Positions 32,957-44,236 of a stretch of 64,000 nt of DNA are shown piece by piece; position 1 is the stretch's first letter, and the number at the start of each line of letters is the position of its first letter. The DNA is from Rivularia sp. MS3. GTDB lineage: Bacteria; Cyanobacteriota; Cyanobacteriia; Cyanobacteriales; Nostocaceae. Location of the stretch: the NCBI GenBank assembly GCA_019192545.1, contig JAHCMI010000029.1, positions 29,199-93,198 of the forward strand. The letters are read 5' to 3'. The notes under the pieces are model-generated. The model was not told the origin of the DNA. It made no database searches and worked only from the letters and a program-made list of their open reading frames with translations. Position numbers and translations under genes: made by a program.

Positions 32957-35644
32957 ATGTCAACTCTCGTTATTGTCGAATCTCCGACCAAAGCTAAAAC
33001 TATTCGTAACTACTTACCATCAGATTACCGGGTAGAAGCTTCGATGGGTCATGTACGTGACTTGCCACAGTCTGCTAGTGAAATTCCCGCCGCTGTCAAA
33101 GGAGAAGAATGGGCGAAGTTGGGAGTAAACGTAGAATCAAATTTTGAACCGTTGTACGTAGTTCCCAAAACTAAGAAACAGGTTGTCAGCCAGTTGAAAC
33201 AAGCGCTTAAAGAAGCATCAGAACTGATTTTGGCAACTGACGAAGACCGCGAAGGTGAAAGTATCAGCTGGCATTTATACCAACTGTTAAAACCTAAAGT
33301 TCCTACAAAACGGATGGTGTTTCATGAAATTACTTCTGAAGCAATAAAAAAAGCCCTGAAAAATACCCGTACAGTTGACGAACAGTTGGTTCGCGCTCAA
33401 GAAACGCGACGAATTTTAGACCGACTCGTAGGCTATACCCTTTCACCTTTGCTGTGGAAAAAAATTGCCTGGGGTTTGTCTGCTGGAAGAGTACAGTCTG
33501 TAGCGGTGCGATTGTTAGTGCAGCGGGAAAGGGAACGTCGTGCTTTTAATCAAGGTTCTTACTGGGATTTAAAAGCGGTTTTGAGTCAGAGTGCAAATAA
33601 AGGAAGTAAAGAACAATCTTTTAATTCCGTATTAGTTAGTTTGGCAGGAACCAAGCTCGCAACAGGTAGTGATTTCGATCCAGCAACCGGACAAATTGCC
33701 GCAGGTCGTAAAGTTGTACTACTCAACCAACAAGAAGCCGAAGCTCTTAAAGCACGGATAACCGATAAAACTTGGAAAGTTACCAATCTTGAAGAACGTC
33801 CGGTAACGCGCAAACCAGCACCTCCGTTTACGACTTCAACCTTGCAGCAGGAATCTAACCGTAAGCTACGTTTATCAGCCCGCGATACGATGCGAGTTGC
33901 TCAAAACCTTTACGAACAAGGCTACATTACCTACATGCGTACCGACTCGGTACATTTGTCGGAACAAGCAGTAACAGCAGCCAGAGAATGCGTGCAAAAA
34001 CTTTACGGTAAAGAATTTTTGTCCCCCCAGGCGCGAAAATACACGACGAAATCTAAAAGCGCTCAAGAAGCCCACGAAGCTATTCGTCCGGCCGGTAGCA
34101 GTTTCCGCACTCCTCAAGAAACAGGTTTAAGCGGAAGAGAACTGCAATTATACGATTTAATCTGGAAGCGCACTGTTGCCTGTCAAATGGCAGATGCAAA
34201 ACAAACTCAAATCACCATGCATTTACTAGTGGAAGATGCGGGTTTTCGTTCTTCAGGTAAGCGAATTGATTTTCCAGGTTTTTTACGTGCTTATGTAGAA
34301 GGTTCTGACGATCCCGAAGCTGCACTTGAAGACAAAGAAGTGATTTTACCTAACTTAAAAGTTGGCGATAATCCCAATTGCAAAGAACTGCAAACTGTAG
34401 GTCATGAAACTCAGCCTCCAGCCCGATTTACAGAAGCAACTTTAGTGAAAACCTTAGAAAGTGAAGGGATTGGTCGTCCTAGTACCTATGCCAGCATTAT
34501 CGGTACTATCGTTGATAAAGGTTATGCCCAATTAACTAATAATGCTTTAATCCCCACATTCACAGCCTTCGCCGTGACTAAATTGCTAGAAACTCACTTC
34601 TCCGAAATTGTTGACCCCAGTTTCACTTCCAAAATGGAGCAAACCCTCGATGATATTTCCACTGGAGAAGCTGAATGGTTACCTTACTTAGAAAAATTCT
34701 ATTTAGGAGAAAAAGGTCTCGATACCTTAGTTAAGGAGCGAGAAAGCCAAATTGATATAAATACATCTAGAACCGTTGACTTAAACATTCCAGATGTGAC
34801 AATCCGCATCGGTAAATTTGGCGCTTATTTAGAAGCTGAAAATGGTGAAGAAGTTGTTACAGCTTCGATTCCCCGAGATTTAACTCCGGCCGACCTCGAT
34901 CCGCAAAAAGTAGAAAAAATACTCAAGCAGAAAACCGAAGGTCCCGACCAAGTCGGAATTCATCCAGAAACCGCTCAGCCGATTTTCATGCTGATTGGTC
35001 CTTACGGCCCTTACGTACAATTAGGTGAAAAGTCCGAAGAAAATCCCAAACCCAAACAAGCTTCCTTACCTAAAAATGTCAAGCCAGAAGACGTAACTGT
35101 GGAAATGGCTGTTGGTCTTTTATCTTTGCCCAGAAAATTAGGAGAACATCCAGAGACTGGTGCTAGTATCCAAGCTAACTTAGGTCGTTTTGGACCTTAC
35201 GTAGTTCATAATGCTAAAGAGGGAAAAGATTACCGTTCGTTGAAAGCTGGTGATGATGTACTTACGGTTACCTTAGAAAGAGCATTAGAATTATTGGCTC
35301 AGCCTAAAAAAGGACGGGGTAGCAGAAGTAATGCTAAAAAGCCATTGCGTGAATTAGGTTCTCACCCAGACAATGAAGAACCGGTAAACGTCTATGAAGG
35401 ACCTTATGGAGTTTACATCAAGCATGGTAAAACCAATGTCGGCATTCCAGAAGGTGAAACTGTAGAAAGCATTACTCTAGAGAAAGCATTGGAATTATTG
35501 GCGAACAAAGCACCAAAGGGCAAATCTACTCGCAAAACAACCAAGGCAAAAACTTCAAGTACTAAAAAATCTTCTGGTAGTAAATCTAAAGCTAAGAGCA
35601 AAACTTCTACTGCTAAATCAAAGAAGAAAACAGAAACAAGCTGA
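32957..35644 (+). CDS. topA: DNA topoisomerase I
   Basis: [33 protein letters not shown] active-site Tyr; C-terminal repeats and Lys/Ser-rich tail. Confidence 0.97.
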   Translation: MSTLVIVESPTKAKTIRNYLPSDYRVEASMGHVRDLPQSASEIPAAVKGEEWAKLGVNVESNFEPLYVVPKTKKQVVSQLKQALKEASELILATDEDREGESISWHLYQLLKPKVPTKRMVFHEITSEAIKKALKNTRTVDEQLVRAQETRRILDRLVGYTLSPLLWKKIAWGLSAGRVQSVAVRLLVQRERERRAFNQGSYWDLKAVLSQSANKGSKEQSFNSVLVSLAGTKLATGSDFDPATGQIAAGRKVVLLNQQEAEALKARITDKTWKVTNLEERPVTRKPAPPFTTSTLQQESNRKLRLSARDTMRVAQNLYEQGYITYMRTDSVHLSEQAVTAARECVQKLYGKEFLSPQARKYTTKSKSAQEAHEAIRPAGSSFRTPQETGLSGRELQLYDLIWKRTVACQMADAKQTQITMHLLVEDAGFRSSGKRIDFPGFLRAYVEGSDDPEAALEDKEVILPNLKVGDNPNCKELQTVGHETQPPARFTEATLVKTLESEGIGRPSTYASIIGTIVDKGYAQLTNNALIPTFTAFAVTKLLETHFSEIVDPSFTSKMEQTLDDISTGEAEWLPYLEKFYLGEKGLDTLVKERESQIDINTSRTVDLNIPDVTIRIGKFGAYLEAENGEEVVTASIPRDLTPADLDPQKVEKILKQKTEGPDQVGIHPETAQPIFMLIGPYGPYVQLGEKSEENPKPKQASLPKNVKPEDVTVEMAVGLLSLPRKLGEHPETGASIQANLGRFGPYVVHNAKEGKDYRSLKAGDDVLTVTLERALELLAQPKKGRGSRSNAKKPLRELGSHPDNEEPVNVYEGPYGVYIKHGKTNVGIPEGETVESITLEKALELLANKAPKGKSTRKTTKAKTSSTKKSSGSKSKAKSKTSTAKSKKKTETS

Positions 35645-35673
35645 TAAGTACCGACTGGAAGCATACTACACTC

Positions 35674-35705
35674 ATAGTCCGGATACTTTCATTCTTCCGG
35701 ACTAT
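35674..35705. terminator. Perfect 10-bp inverted repeat ATAGTCCGGA/TCCGGACTAT downstream of topA
   Basis: Read directly; weak U-tract, so terminator function uncertain. Confidence 0.4.
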
Positions 35706-35957
35706 TCATTGATCGACTACTGGTTGATTATTGCCAAAGTAAAATACTTCTTAAGAACAGCAATGTCAACCTACCCGTGGCGAATGTGATAACCTAAAAT
35801 AATAAAGGGAGAAATCGCAGTTATCGGTAATGACTTGCTCCCCATAAAAGGTGAGTTAGGTTTGACCCATTTATCAACCAGCGGTGCTGTTTTTTATTTA
35901 TTTTCTCCGTAGTCGATAGTTGACGATCGAGTTATTATCTCAGGAGCGTTCAGTTAA

Positions 35958-36098
35958 ATGGATTATATCGAAAAGGTGCTCGAAAAGCTTAAGGAATTAG
36001 CACGCGAGCTGATTGATGCCCTTTTAGGGCCAGAAGCTGAGCCAGAAGCTGAATTAATTCCTATTCCCGTAGATGGGCGTTCTCGCCGTGGTAGATAG
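35958..36098 (+). CDS. Small 46-aa protein overlapping the aroQ start
   Basis: Absent from ORF track: [46 protein letters not shown]. Confidence 0.65.
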   Translation: MDYIEKVLEKLKELARELIDALLGPEAEPEAELIPIPVDGRSRRGR

Positions 36099-36567
36099 TT
36101 GGGATGCTAAGGAAGGAGCCGAACCTTCTTTAAGCATTTTAGTACTGCACGGACCGAATCTGAATTTACTGGGACAGCGAGAACCAGAAATTTATGGTTC
36201 CCTAAAATTGAATGATATCAATCGTCTGTTAGTAGAAGAAGGTCGTTCTCTATCAGTCAAAGTATCTGCCGTGCAGTCTAATCATGAAGGCATCTTAATA
36301 GATGCTATTCATGACGCATTTTTCAATTACCAAGGCATTATTATCAATGCCGGAGCTTATACTCATACGAGCGTAGCATTACGAGATGCTCTCAAGAGCG
36401 TAAATTTACCTACGGTAGAAGTACATTTGAGCAATATATATCGTAGAGAAGATTTTAGACATCATTCATATATCGCACCAGTAGCGATTGGTCAAATTAG
36501 CGGCTTTGGCGCGAAAAGCTATCTTTTAGGATTGCAAGCTTTAGTGTATCACCTCAAAAAATCTTGA
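36073..36567 (+). CDS. aroQ: Type II 3-dehydroquinate dehydratase
   Basis: [72 protein letters not shown]. Confidence 0.96.
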   Translation: MGVLAVVDSWDAKEGAEPSLSILVLHGPNLNLLGQREPEIYGSLKLNDINRLLVEEGRSLSVKVSAVQSNHEGILIDAIHDAFFNYQGIIINAGAYTHTSVALRDALKSVNLPTVEVHLSNIYRREDFRHHSYIAPVAIGQISGFGAKSYLLGLQALVYHLKKS

Positions 36568-36746
36568 GTTATACAATAAGAGATAATTTATTTAATTAAT
36601 TTACAGCTAATAGTATTGGTTTTTTGTGGAGGTTATCTCTCCAAAGGTAGAATTTACCAAAAAAAAATTATCTTATCCAGAATTCCTATTAGTGCAATTG
36701 GTAGCTATAACATTATGGGATATCTATATCGGTTTTAATTAACTGT

Positions 36747-37655
36747 ATGCGCTATTCACTTACAAATAGAATTCGGGGTACTTTTATAGGAGGTATAATC
36801 GGGCAAAATTTAGGTACTGTAGGGCTTGCAGAACCATTTGACTGTGACTTAGCTCTAAGAGGTATGCAAAGCTTGATTGCACGAGGTGGCTTTGATTTGG
36901 AAGAATGGAATCGTCTTGAACCCTCGCTCTCTAATAAAGAAATTGCAGCAGATTTGATGTTGCTGTCCTTGGTTTGGGCGACTCTACCAATAGCATTGTT
37001 TTTTCATGAAAATCATTCTAGTTTGCGAAAAAATTTACTATTAACTATCACAAATCATGCCGATCCCTTGCTTAGAGATGGAATATTGACAGTATGTTAC
37101 CTAATAGCTCAATCTTTAAACGATAAAATCAACACCGATACATTACTCTCAGAAATTACTTCATTCATCGGTGAAACTAAAACTGGGATACCAAAATTAC
37201 TTCAACAAGTCAATAATATAATAATTACAAATGCTGGATATTCTGAATTACAAAATTGCTTAAATAAAGAAAATAATGCAAGTAATGCCATTGCTATAGC
37301 TTTTTATTGCTTTGTAACTACTAAAGAAGATTTTCGCCTTACCTGTTTGCGTGCGGTTGAAAACCCACAATATTCTAGGCTTTGTGGTGCTATCGCTGGT
37401 ATAATTTCCGGCTCTCATAACAGCATGACTGGTATACCTGTAACTTGGCACTTAGGGTTAGATGAGGCAAAATTAGCACAATGGGGATTAACTAGCTTTT
37501 CTCAAGTGGTAAAATTAGCTGATGCATTTGTATCCGTATGGTCGGGGGCATATGAGGTTCTACCACAATTTTTGGAATTACAGGAGGTTGATAAATCTAA
37601 TTTAATTCCCCCTTTGGAGGCGATTGCAGCCCCGCATATTATTCGTTTACGTTAA
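36747..37655 (+). CDS. Degenerate ADP-ribosylglycohydrolase (DraG)-fold-like protein
   Basis: RIRGTFIGGIIGQNLGT and CLRAVENPQYSRLCGAIAGIISGSHNSMTGIPVTW resemble DraG N- and C-terminal motifs without the expected Asp pairs. Confidence 0.6.
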   Translation: MRYSLTNRIRGTFIGGIIGQNLGTVGLAEPFDCDLALRGMQSLIARGGFDLEEWNRLEPSLSNKEIAADLMLLSLVWATLPIALFFHENHSSLRKNLLLTITNHADPLLRDGILTVCYLIAQSLNDKINTDTLLSEITSFIGETKTGIPKLLQQVNNIIITNAGYSELQNCLNKENNASNAIAIAFYCFVTTKEDFRLTCLRAVENPQYSRLCGAIAGIISGSHNSMTGIPVTWHLGLDEAKLAQWGLTSFSQVVKLADAFVSVWSGAYEVLPQFLELQEVDKSNLIPPLEAIAAPHIIRLR

Positions 37656-37870
37656 CTGTATTTATTATCGGTCTACTCTGCGCTCACTCCCTGTAAGTTT
37701 ACAGAATTAAGATAGTAGTCGCTTTTTTGCTAAAAACTATACTTAGTACTGAGTAAACCCAGGATTTTCACTAATGGTAAGTAACTATGATGGCAGCTTT
37801 GAAGCTTAAAACTTCTGTTCCGAATTGTCTGGAATTCAACCATTCTTATAGGCAACTGCGGTCATAGGCA

Positions 37871-40417
37871 ATGAAAACGCAACCATTTTTTAAGTCCTTG
37901 ACTCAAGTAAAAACGACCTGGGGTCGAAGATACAAAGCATTACGTCGCTTGTATGTATCTAAAACAGGCGAGACAAATCGATATCAAAAACCTTTCTGCT
38001 CCAGTCCAATGGTAAAGTCGGCTAAAGGTAAATGTGGTATTTACGCAACTTGTTGGGGATTGATTCCTCAGCATTCTTCCGTTATGTTTGCGATCGCTTT
38101 AATTACCATTACAGGAGTAATGGGGCACAAATTATACAGTCAGCCCCAGTTGCAAGAAGGAGCTACTGCTCGCGAAACAATTGTTGCCCCCTATACTGCG
38201 ACTGTAGAAGATAAACAAAAAACCGAATTACTTCGCGAATCTGCTAGAGACAATTCTCGGCAATGGTTAATGGTAGATAAGCAAATTAACGAAACAGTTG
38301 AGCAGAATTTAGAACAATTGCTGCGGCAAGGAAATGAAATTCGCAAAACTGCTGGTGATTTCCCATTTTATGACACCGACATATTACATACTTCTACACA
38401 AGCTTATGTACGTTCGATTTCCGAAAAAGAATGGGAACAATTAAAGATTTCTTTGGAAAATCCCAGTCAAAATATTGCTAGAAGTCAAAAACCATTACCT
38501 GTTGTGGTAGCTAATACCACTGATACTTCTGCTGTCGATACTCAGACTATTGATACAATCACTCAAAACCCTGATTTCAAGCAGGCATTAAATCAATTAC
38601 GGCTATATCGCGATCGAACTTCAACCGCCAACCTGCGATCGCTGATCGAAAAGATCGAACAGAAAAGAGAATCTTATGCTCTAGCAAAAGAAAAACTTGC
38701 AGAACTGAATTTCTCAGAGTTAGCCGGAAAAGTATATGACGATACCAGCATACTTAATTTCAGCGATGAAGAATGGTCAAGAATTCAAATGGGTATAGCC
38801 CAAAGCGCTCAACTAATTCTTGCTCAAGGTATTCATCCTGGATTACCTACTGAGAATTTAAAATATGTAATCAATTTACATCTACAGAAATCAGAATCGT
38901 TGGTACCTAAAGATACTAGAGTTTGGGCAAATAAGTTGTTGGCAAGCGTTTTAGAACCAAACTTAAAAAAGGATAAGCAGCAAACAGAATTACAAGCTTC
39001 CGAAGAAGCGGCTAAAATCAAGCCTGTAATGATAACGGTAGAAAAAGGCGAGCTAATCGTTAGAAAAGGGCAAAATATCACAGAATGGAATTTAGCAGTA
39101 TTAGAAAACTATCATTTAATTCGCCGGGAAATTAATTGGCTGGGTTTAACTTACTTAGGCAGTGCCGTTGCAGCAGCTATAGGTATTTATGCTCTAGTAG
39201 AAAAACGTTTAAGAAATCGATTGCGCCAAAGTGACAGATTATTAGTATTACTCCTGACTTTATCTTGTCCATCTTTGCTGGTTTTAGGTGTACCTTTTAC
39301 TACTTGGAGTGCAGTAGGTTTACTTTTAGGCAGTTTTTACGGCCCGACTTTAGGGATGACTGTTATCGGGTTGCTGGTAACATTACTCTTACCCATGAGT
39401 TTAGAGGTAGGCAAAACAGCAATTATAGCTGGTGCTGCTGGAGGGATACTCGGCACTTGTATGGCACAACGGCTGCGTTCTCGCGAAGAATTAGCTGTAT
39501 TAGGATTTGGAATTTCTTTAACAGAAGGCGGTACTTACTTATTATTAAAAGTATTATTAGGCACTGCATTCACTTCAACTTCCTATTTAGTATTTCAGGA
39601 AGCAGGACTCTTGGCACTGTCGGGCTTGGGTTGGAGCATTGTTGCTTTGGGATTAAGTCCCTACTTAGAAAAACTGTTCGATTTGGTAACTCCTATCAGA
39701 TTAGCAGAACTGGCTTCTCCGAATCGTCCGTTGCTCAAGCGTTTGGCTACAGAAGCTCCCGGTACATTTCAGCATACATTGTTTGTTGCTACTCTTGCTG
39801 AAGCCGCGGCCAAAGAACTTAAATGTAATGTTGAATTGGTAAGAGCGGGAACGTTATACCATGATGTCGGGAAAATGCACGATCCAATGGGATTCATTGA
39901 AAATCAAATGGGGGGTCCCAATAAACATGAAACTGAAATTAACGATCCCTGGATAAGCGCCGATATTATCAAGAAGCATGTGAGCGCTGGATTGGCTATG
40001 GCGAGAAAGCATAGTTTACCTACTGCGATACAGGCATTCATCCCAGAACATCAAGGCACAATGCAAATTGCCTATTTCTATCACCAAGCCCAGGAATTGG
40101 CGAAGGAAAATCCCACATTACAGATTAAAGAAGAAGACTTCCGTTATGAAGGACCAACCCCTCAATCACGGGAAACTGCAATTGTGATGTTAGCTGATTC
40201 TTGTGAGGCCGCACTACGTTCTCTTAGAGATGCAACACCAGAAAAAGCCTTGAATATGGTTAATAATATTCTACGGGCTAGATGGAAAGATAATCAACTC
40301 TTGGATTCGGGCTTAACACGTCAAGAAATGTCAAAAATAGCTGAAATATTCGTTACAGTTTGGCAACAATTCCATCACAAGCGAATTGCTTATCCTAAGT
40401 TAAAAGCTAGGAATTAA
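37871..40417 (+). CDS. PgpH-like 7TM receptor with HD (HDIG) phosphodiesterase domain
   Basis: 7TM block after extracellular region; GTFQHTLFVATLAEAAAKEL ... GTLYHDVGKMHDP ... HVSAGLAMARKHSLP...IPEHQGT HD motifs. Confidence 0.93.
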   Translation: MKTQPFFKSLTQVKTTWGRRYKALRRLYVSKTGETNRYQKPFCSSPMVKSAKGKCGIYATCWGLIPQHSSVMFAIALITITGVMGHKLYSQPQLQEGATARETIVAPYTATVEDKQKTELLRESARDNSRQWLMVDKQINETVEQNLEQLLRQGNEIRKTAGDFPFYDTDILHTSTQAYVRSISEKEWEQLKISLENPSQNIARSQKPLPVVVANTTDTSAVDTQTIDTITQNPDFKQALNQLRLYRDRTSTANLRSLIEKIEQKRESYALAKEKLAELNFSELAGKVYDDTSILNFSDEEWSRIQMGIAQSAQLILAQGIHPGLPTENLKYVINLHLQKSESLVPKDTRVWANKLLASVLEPNLKKDKQQTELQASEEAAKIKPVMITVEKGELIVRKGQNITEWNLAVLENYHLIRREINWLGLTYLGSAVAAAIGIYALVEKRLRNRLRQSDRLLVLLLTLSCPSLLVLGVPFTTWSAVGLLLGSFYGPTLGMTVIGLLVTLLLPMSLEVGKTAIIAGAAGGILGTCMAQRLRSREELAVLGFGISLTEGGTYLLLKVLLGTAFTSTSYLVFQEAGLLALSGLGWSIVALGLSPYLEKLFDLVTPIRLAELASPNRPLLKRLATEAPGTFQHTLFVATLAEAAAKELKCNVELVRAGTLYHDVGKMHDPMGFIENQMGGPNKHETEINDPWISADIIKKHVSAGLAMARKHSLPTAIQAFIPEHQGTMQIAYFYHQAQELAKENPTLQIKEEDFRYEGPTPQSRETAIVMLADSCEAALRSLRDATPEKALNMVNNILRARWKDNQLLDSGLTRQEMSKIAEIFVTVWQQFHHKRIAYPKLKARN

Positions 40418-40426
40418 TCAGGAATC

Positions 40427-40448
40427 AGGCAAAAAAAATGCCTTTTTC
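40427..40448 (+). terminator. Rho-independent-like terminator
   Basis: AGGCA-AAAAAAA-TGCCTTTTT after the HD gene. Confidence 0.55.
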
Positions 40449-40548
40449 CTTTTTGTAGGCATAGACAATCCAATTTATCTTCGTATTAAAATAAATCCGG
40501 GGATTGGGGAAGCAAATAATTAAAATTGCGATCTTAACTGTTGACGAG

Positions 40549-41148
40549 TTACCAAAACATTGATTCAGTAAGTTCCGAGCCACCCGCTTTCATTCCCAAC
40601 CAAGAGTGAAGGGTTGCGAAGGAAATTACTAATGGTACTGAGGAAAAGTGAACAATCCGTAATGCTTGCCAACTACCAAATAAGCTCACTATCCAAGAAA
40701 ATTGAGCCGGTTTGTACATTCCTATCCCAGAAAATAAAGCTAGTAGCAAAATAGGAATAATACTTGTGTATACAATACGATGCCAAGCGTAAACCAAACG
40801 TTTAGAATTATTAGTCTTACGGAGCGCTTGCAAATCTTTACTACTGGCAAAACGGTGCAGCCACCTACGACTAATCAAAACGTAAATTCCATAGCACAAA
40901 AGATTCAGCGAAAACAGCCACATTGCTGCAAAATGCCAGTGTCTACCTCCTGCCAGCCAGCCCCCTAATGTAAATATAGGTGGAATATGTAAAGATGAGC
41001 GTCCACCGAAAACTGGGTTGGCGTTATAAATTTGCAATCCGCTAGTAAGCATGACGAACAAACTTATAATATTAGTCCAGTGAAAAACCTTGGCTGCTAC
41101 AGATTGAGTCGGAAACTTCCTTTTTGAAGTATCAGAAGTGGAAGTCAT
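40549..41148 (-). CDS. Cytochrome b561-like / thiosulfate reductase cytochrome b-like membrane protein
   Basis: VAAKVFHWTNIISLFVMLTSGLQIY; HWHFAAMWLFSLNLLCYGIYVL; LVYAWHRIVYTSIIPILLLALFSGIGMY; HSWLGM His pattern. Confidence 0.85.
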   Translation of the reverse strand: MTSTSDTSKRKFPTQSVAAKVFHWTNIISLFVMLTSGLQIYNANPVFGGRSSLHIPPIFTLGGWLAGGRHWHFAAMWLFSLNLLCYGIYVLISRRWLHRFASSKDLQALRKTNNSKRLVYAWHRIVYTSIIPILLLALFSGIGMYKPAQFSWIVSLFGSWQALRIVHFSSVPLVISFATLHSWLGMKAGGSELTESMFW

Positions 41149-41750
41149 ATAAGGAATGAGTTTAGACGAGCAAATTAAACCGGAATTGAATTAATAGTAT
41201 CAGATGGTGTAACTATTGATAAGTTTGCAAAAAAAAACAGGTTAAATACCCAAGATGGAAAAAACATTTGTAGATGTACTTTCTCTGAGTTAAATACTAG
41301 CTTGCTGCTAATTTATTACACAACTTACTTTGTATAATAACAAACTCCTATATAGAGAATAGCTTTCTTGGAATTTCTATAAAGAGTTAGTAAAATAAAT
41401 CAATTTTCTCGCTCAGATGTTGCCCGTTTAACTTAGATATCGGACACGGGCAACTGAACAATCCGCAATTGTTACAGCAGGGGGTTCTCCCCTGCGGGAG
41501 TCTCTATGAATAGGCTAGTTTTAGGGAACGCAAAGCCACAAGAGTGATTGCGGAAAACGATATTCCTAACTAAATTCACTGTAGCGCCTCGCTCTCCCCA
41601 GTAAAATCATTGAGAATTTATTCTTACACCATCGCCACTCACATCAACTGATAACCAACAAATTTGGTTGATAAACAAATTGACCTATATTAGCAAAAGT
41701 TTAAACTAAGTTATTGTTGCTTTTAAGAGCAGTTATTAACCAAGCGGTTA

Positions 41751-42002
41751 TTAACCCTTCTTTTGCTGCATAAACTGCATTTCGTTAGCTTGAAAAGAGC
41801 GAATATCTACTGTTTTATTAGCAGTATCTTTTGTATCTTTAGTCTCTACTAAATAATTCTCTTTAAGTAGTCGTATGTAAGTACGATAAGGTATATAATC
41901 TACAGGATCGTACCCATGAAAACGCAGTATTAAAACACAAGCCCACGAATATTTTCGAGCTAAAATTGCTTTAATCACTTCTTCAACTTGTTTCTTATCC
42001 AT
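41751..42002 (-). CDS. HetP-family protein (heterocyst commitment family)
   Basis: VEEVIKAILARKYSWACVLILRFHGYDPVDYIPYRTYIRLLKEN matches the HetP core (KYSWACVL.LRF.GY.P..YIPYRTY.RL.K.N). Confidence 0.88.
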   Translation of the reverse strand: MDKKQVEEVIKAILARKYSWACVLILRFHGYDPVDYIPYRTYIRLLKENYLVETKDTKDTANKTVDIRSFQANEMQFMQQKKG

Positions 42003-43048
42003 TGTCTTCGATTTTGCTCACAGTTAATAAAAGATGCTTTATTAAGTCAGAGGGAACACTAAAAAAAATTCTTTCTACTATAAAGTCTATATTTGTATTG
42101 CGATATCAATTCATCATTTTCCACAATCTTTATACAAAATTCATAATTTTTTTACTGTTTTATATTGGAGAAAGTAATAATCAAGAAATTAAAACATTAT
42201 TTTAATTTGATTTTCATTTTATACAAATACTATACTTAAATTAAATAGTTAGAGATAGGGTAGCAATCAAAGTTATTATAACTATTTACAAATTTCAAAC
42301 TGAGACGAAAAATAAGATTATTTTCAATTTATACTGCGTTTTTTGTAAAATCACTGAGCGTATGTGATAAATGATGATAAGTTAATTCGATACTTGTTTT
42401 ATTTAAATACTTAGAGTTTAAGAGTATGTTAATTTTTGATAGTCTTCAAGCAAATTTTTATAGATTGACGACTTCTTAAATAAGATAAACATGTAATTTC
42501 ATCGATTTCTTAGTTGAGTATTTCCTTAAGACAAATAGCATCTGCTCTTAATTATTTATAAATTACAATATAGGAATTGATGTCAGGGGGCTTGACCCCT
42601 AATAATATTAAGTTTTTTTTGTTTCTCTAGTTGCTCAGTTATTGCTACTTATTAATTTGAAACTTATTTTAATTAAATAGCTAAGGGTAAATTTGTTATT
42701 ATTTTAATAATGTAACATGTATTTTCACGCAGTTGCAATCTCTGTATCGGCAATTGAAAATGATTTGAAACAATATTCATGATAATGCCTGTACTTCAAA
42801 AACCGAATTTATACTTAAGAAATAATTTTTACATATCCTCAGTATTAAAGTATGTCTAATTACTTCTATAACAGTAGATTCTACAACTATAAGTTTTTGC
42901 TTTTAACATCAAATTATATTGTGATGTCGGAATATTTTTTTCAAGGTCGATAATAATTTAAGTACCTGCGATTGAAAAATAGATAATAGCGTATATCTAA
43001 TAATCCTATGGCTGTAAATGAATTAATTATATTGATAGAATATTTTGT

Positions 43049-43458
43049 TTCAGGCAGCTTAAATTGCTTGCAAAAATAAATACTCGTTATGTAGGAGAAA
43101 GATTTGCCGGATTTACGTCTGTAAAGGAGACGTTAGCATGTAATATCGCACGCAATACTAGAGAAACTACAGAGGATTTGACAACTAGTAGTCAATGTCT
43201 AGTAGTCCACCAAGCCAACTTTGCCCGGTAATTGTTTTTGCTACTTACTACTTACTACTTCTTTCTTTCACCCAGCAATGTTGGCTTGTTCGAGTACTAG
43301 GTATATGTGGTTTGCCGTCTGAACTAATTACGGTTAGCTTAGGAGTTGGCAATATGTTAGCTAATGCGAAAGTCGAATCAACAAGTTTAATTAATCTTGC
43401 CGAGCAAGCGCTTTATCAAGTGAAGGGAAAGGGGCGCAATCGAGTGGTATTAAGGTAG
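43049..43458 (+). pseudogene. Relic of a GGDEF (diguanylate cyclase) domain gene, interrupted by a MITE-like element
   Basis: Upstream frame: TRYVGERFAGFTSVKETLACNIARNTRETTEDL (cf. RYGGEEF); downstream frame: ELITVSLGVGNMLANAKVESTSLINLAEQALYQVKGKGRNRVVL. Confidence 0.8.
43199..43300. mobile_element. MITE-like element (~102 bp) inside the GGDEF relic
   Basis: Terminal inverted repeats CTAGTAGTCCACCAAGCCAACTTTGC (43199-43224) vs reverse complement of 43275-43300, CTAGTACTCGAACAAGCCAACATTGC: 22/26 identical by eye. Confidence 0.8.
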
Positions 43459-44236
43459 AAAAATTTATAACTATGTTATTGCGTTAACGTAGCGTGTCCG
43501 ATAGAACATAGGGAACGAAGTTAAGCTAAGCATTAAGCGTTCACCCCTTGGTGCGGCTAATCGTAAGCACTTTGGGAGTTTTACATTCCGTTACATAGTT
43601 TGGTTTATTCTAGCTTACCTACTCAAGCAGTTTGATGTTTGATAAGTGAGTTAATCTATTTGTTCTTTATTTCTGATTATCTATTTTTATTCATATGACA
43701 AAAATGTTAATCTATAAAATATTTAAAATCTGAAAGTCCTGATTGCTTAGTTTACGCTTTATTACTGAATTAATATCGTCCAAACAATTTATTTTAATCT
43801 GTATCTCCGTATAAAACCTGTTTCCGCTATATTTATAACTTGTTATATTTAGTTTCAAACGAAAAGGGTTAGTGAATATTTAGGTAATCTCTGCATCTAC
43901 CTAAAAAAATGATAAAGCATTTACCGTAGAAAAATAATATCGGGTTTTTAATTAAATGCAATATAGGTAAATCTGATTTTTCTTCTGTCTGAGGTAGTAT
44001 TGCCAAAGTTTGTTAGAGACGAGAAGAAGATTTACTACAGTGTATTGTAATTAAGTGAAAAACATCATGAATGCGGCTTTATTGCCATACTTAAGCCGGA
44101 AACTGAAAGCTGTAATTGCGGCATTTGTGTGATTTCCACAGATAAGCATCTTTTTTATTTCAGGGAATTTTTTAAATAATTTGGCAATAGTTTGTAAACC
44201 AAAAAACCTTCCCAACTTAATAATTTCTAATTAAAT

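Noticed and set aside
39265-39801. 178-aa + strand ORF
   Set aside because: Out-of-frame shadow inside the 7TM-HD gene; Cys/Arg/Tyr-rich text with no coherent domain.
41470-41510. GC-rich CAGGGGGTTCTCCCCTG hairpin considered as tRNA or ncRNA
   Set aside because: No cloverleaf or TpsiC motif found; resembles a fragment of a dispersed repeat.
42002-42205. 67-aa + strand ORF opposite the HetP-like gene start
   Set aside because: AT-rich, low-complexity hydrophobic text without a family; likely spurious.
43481-43620. GCGTTAACGTAGCGTGTCCGATAGAACATAGGGAACG segment considered as ncRNA
   Set aside because: Looks like a degenerate dispersed cyanobacterial repeat; no defined structure could be supported.
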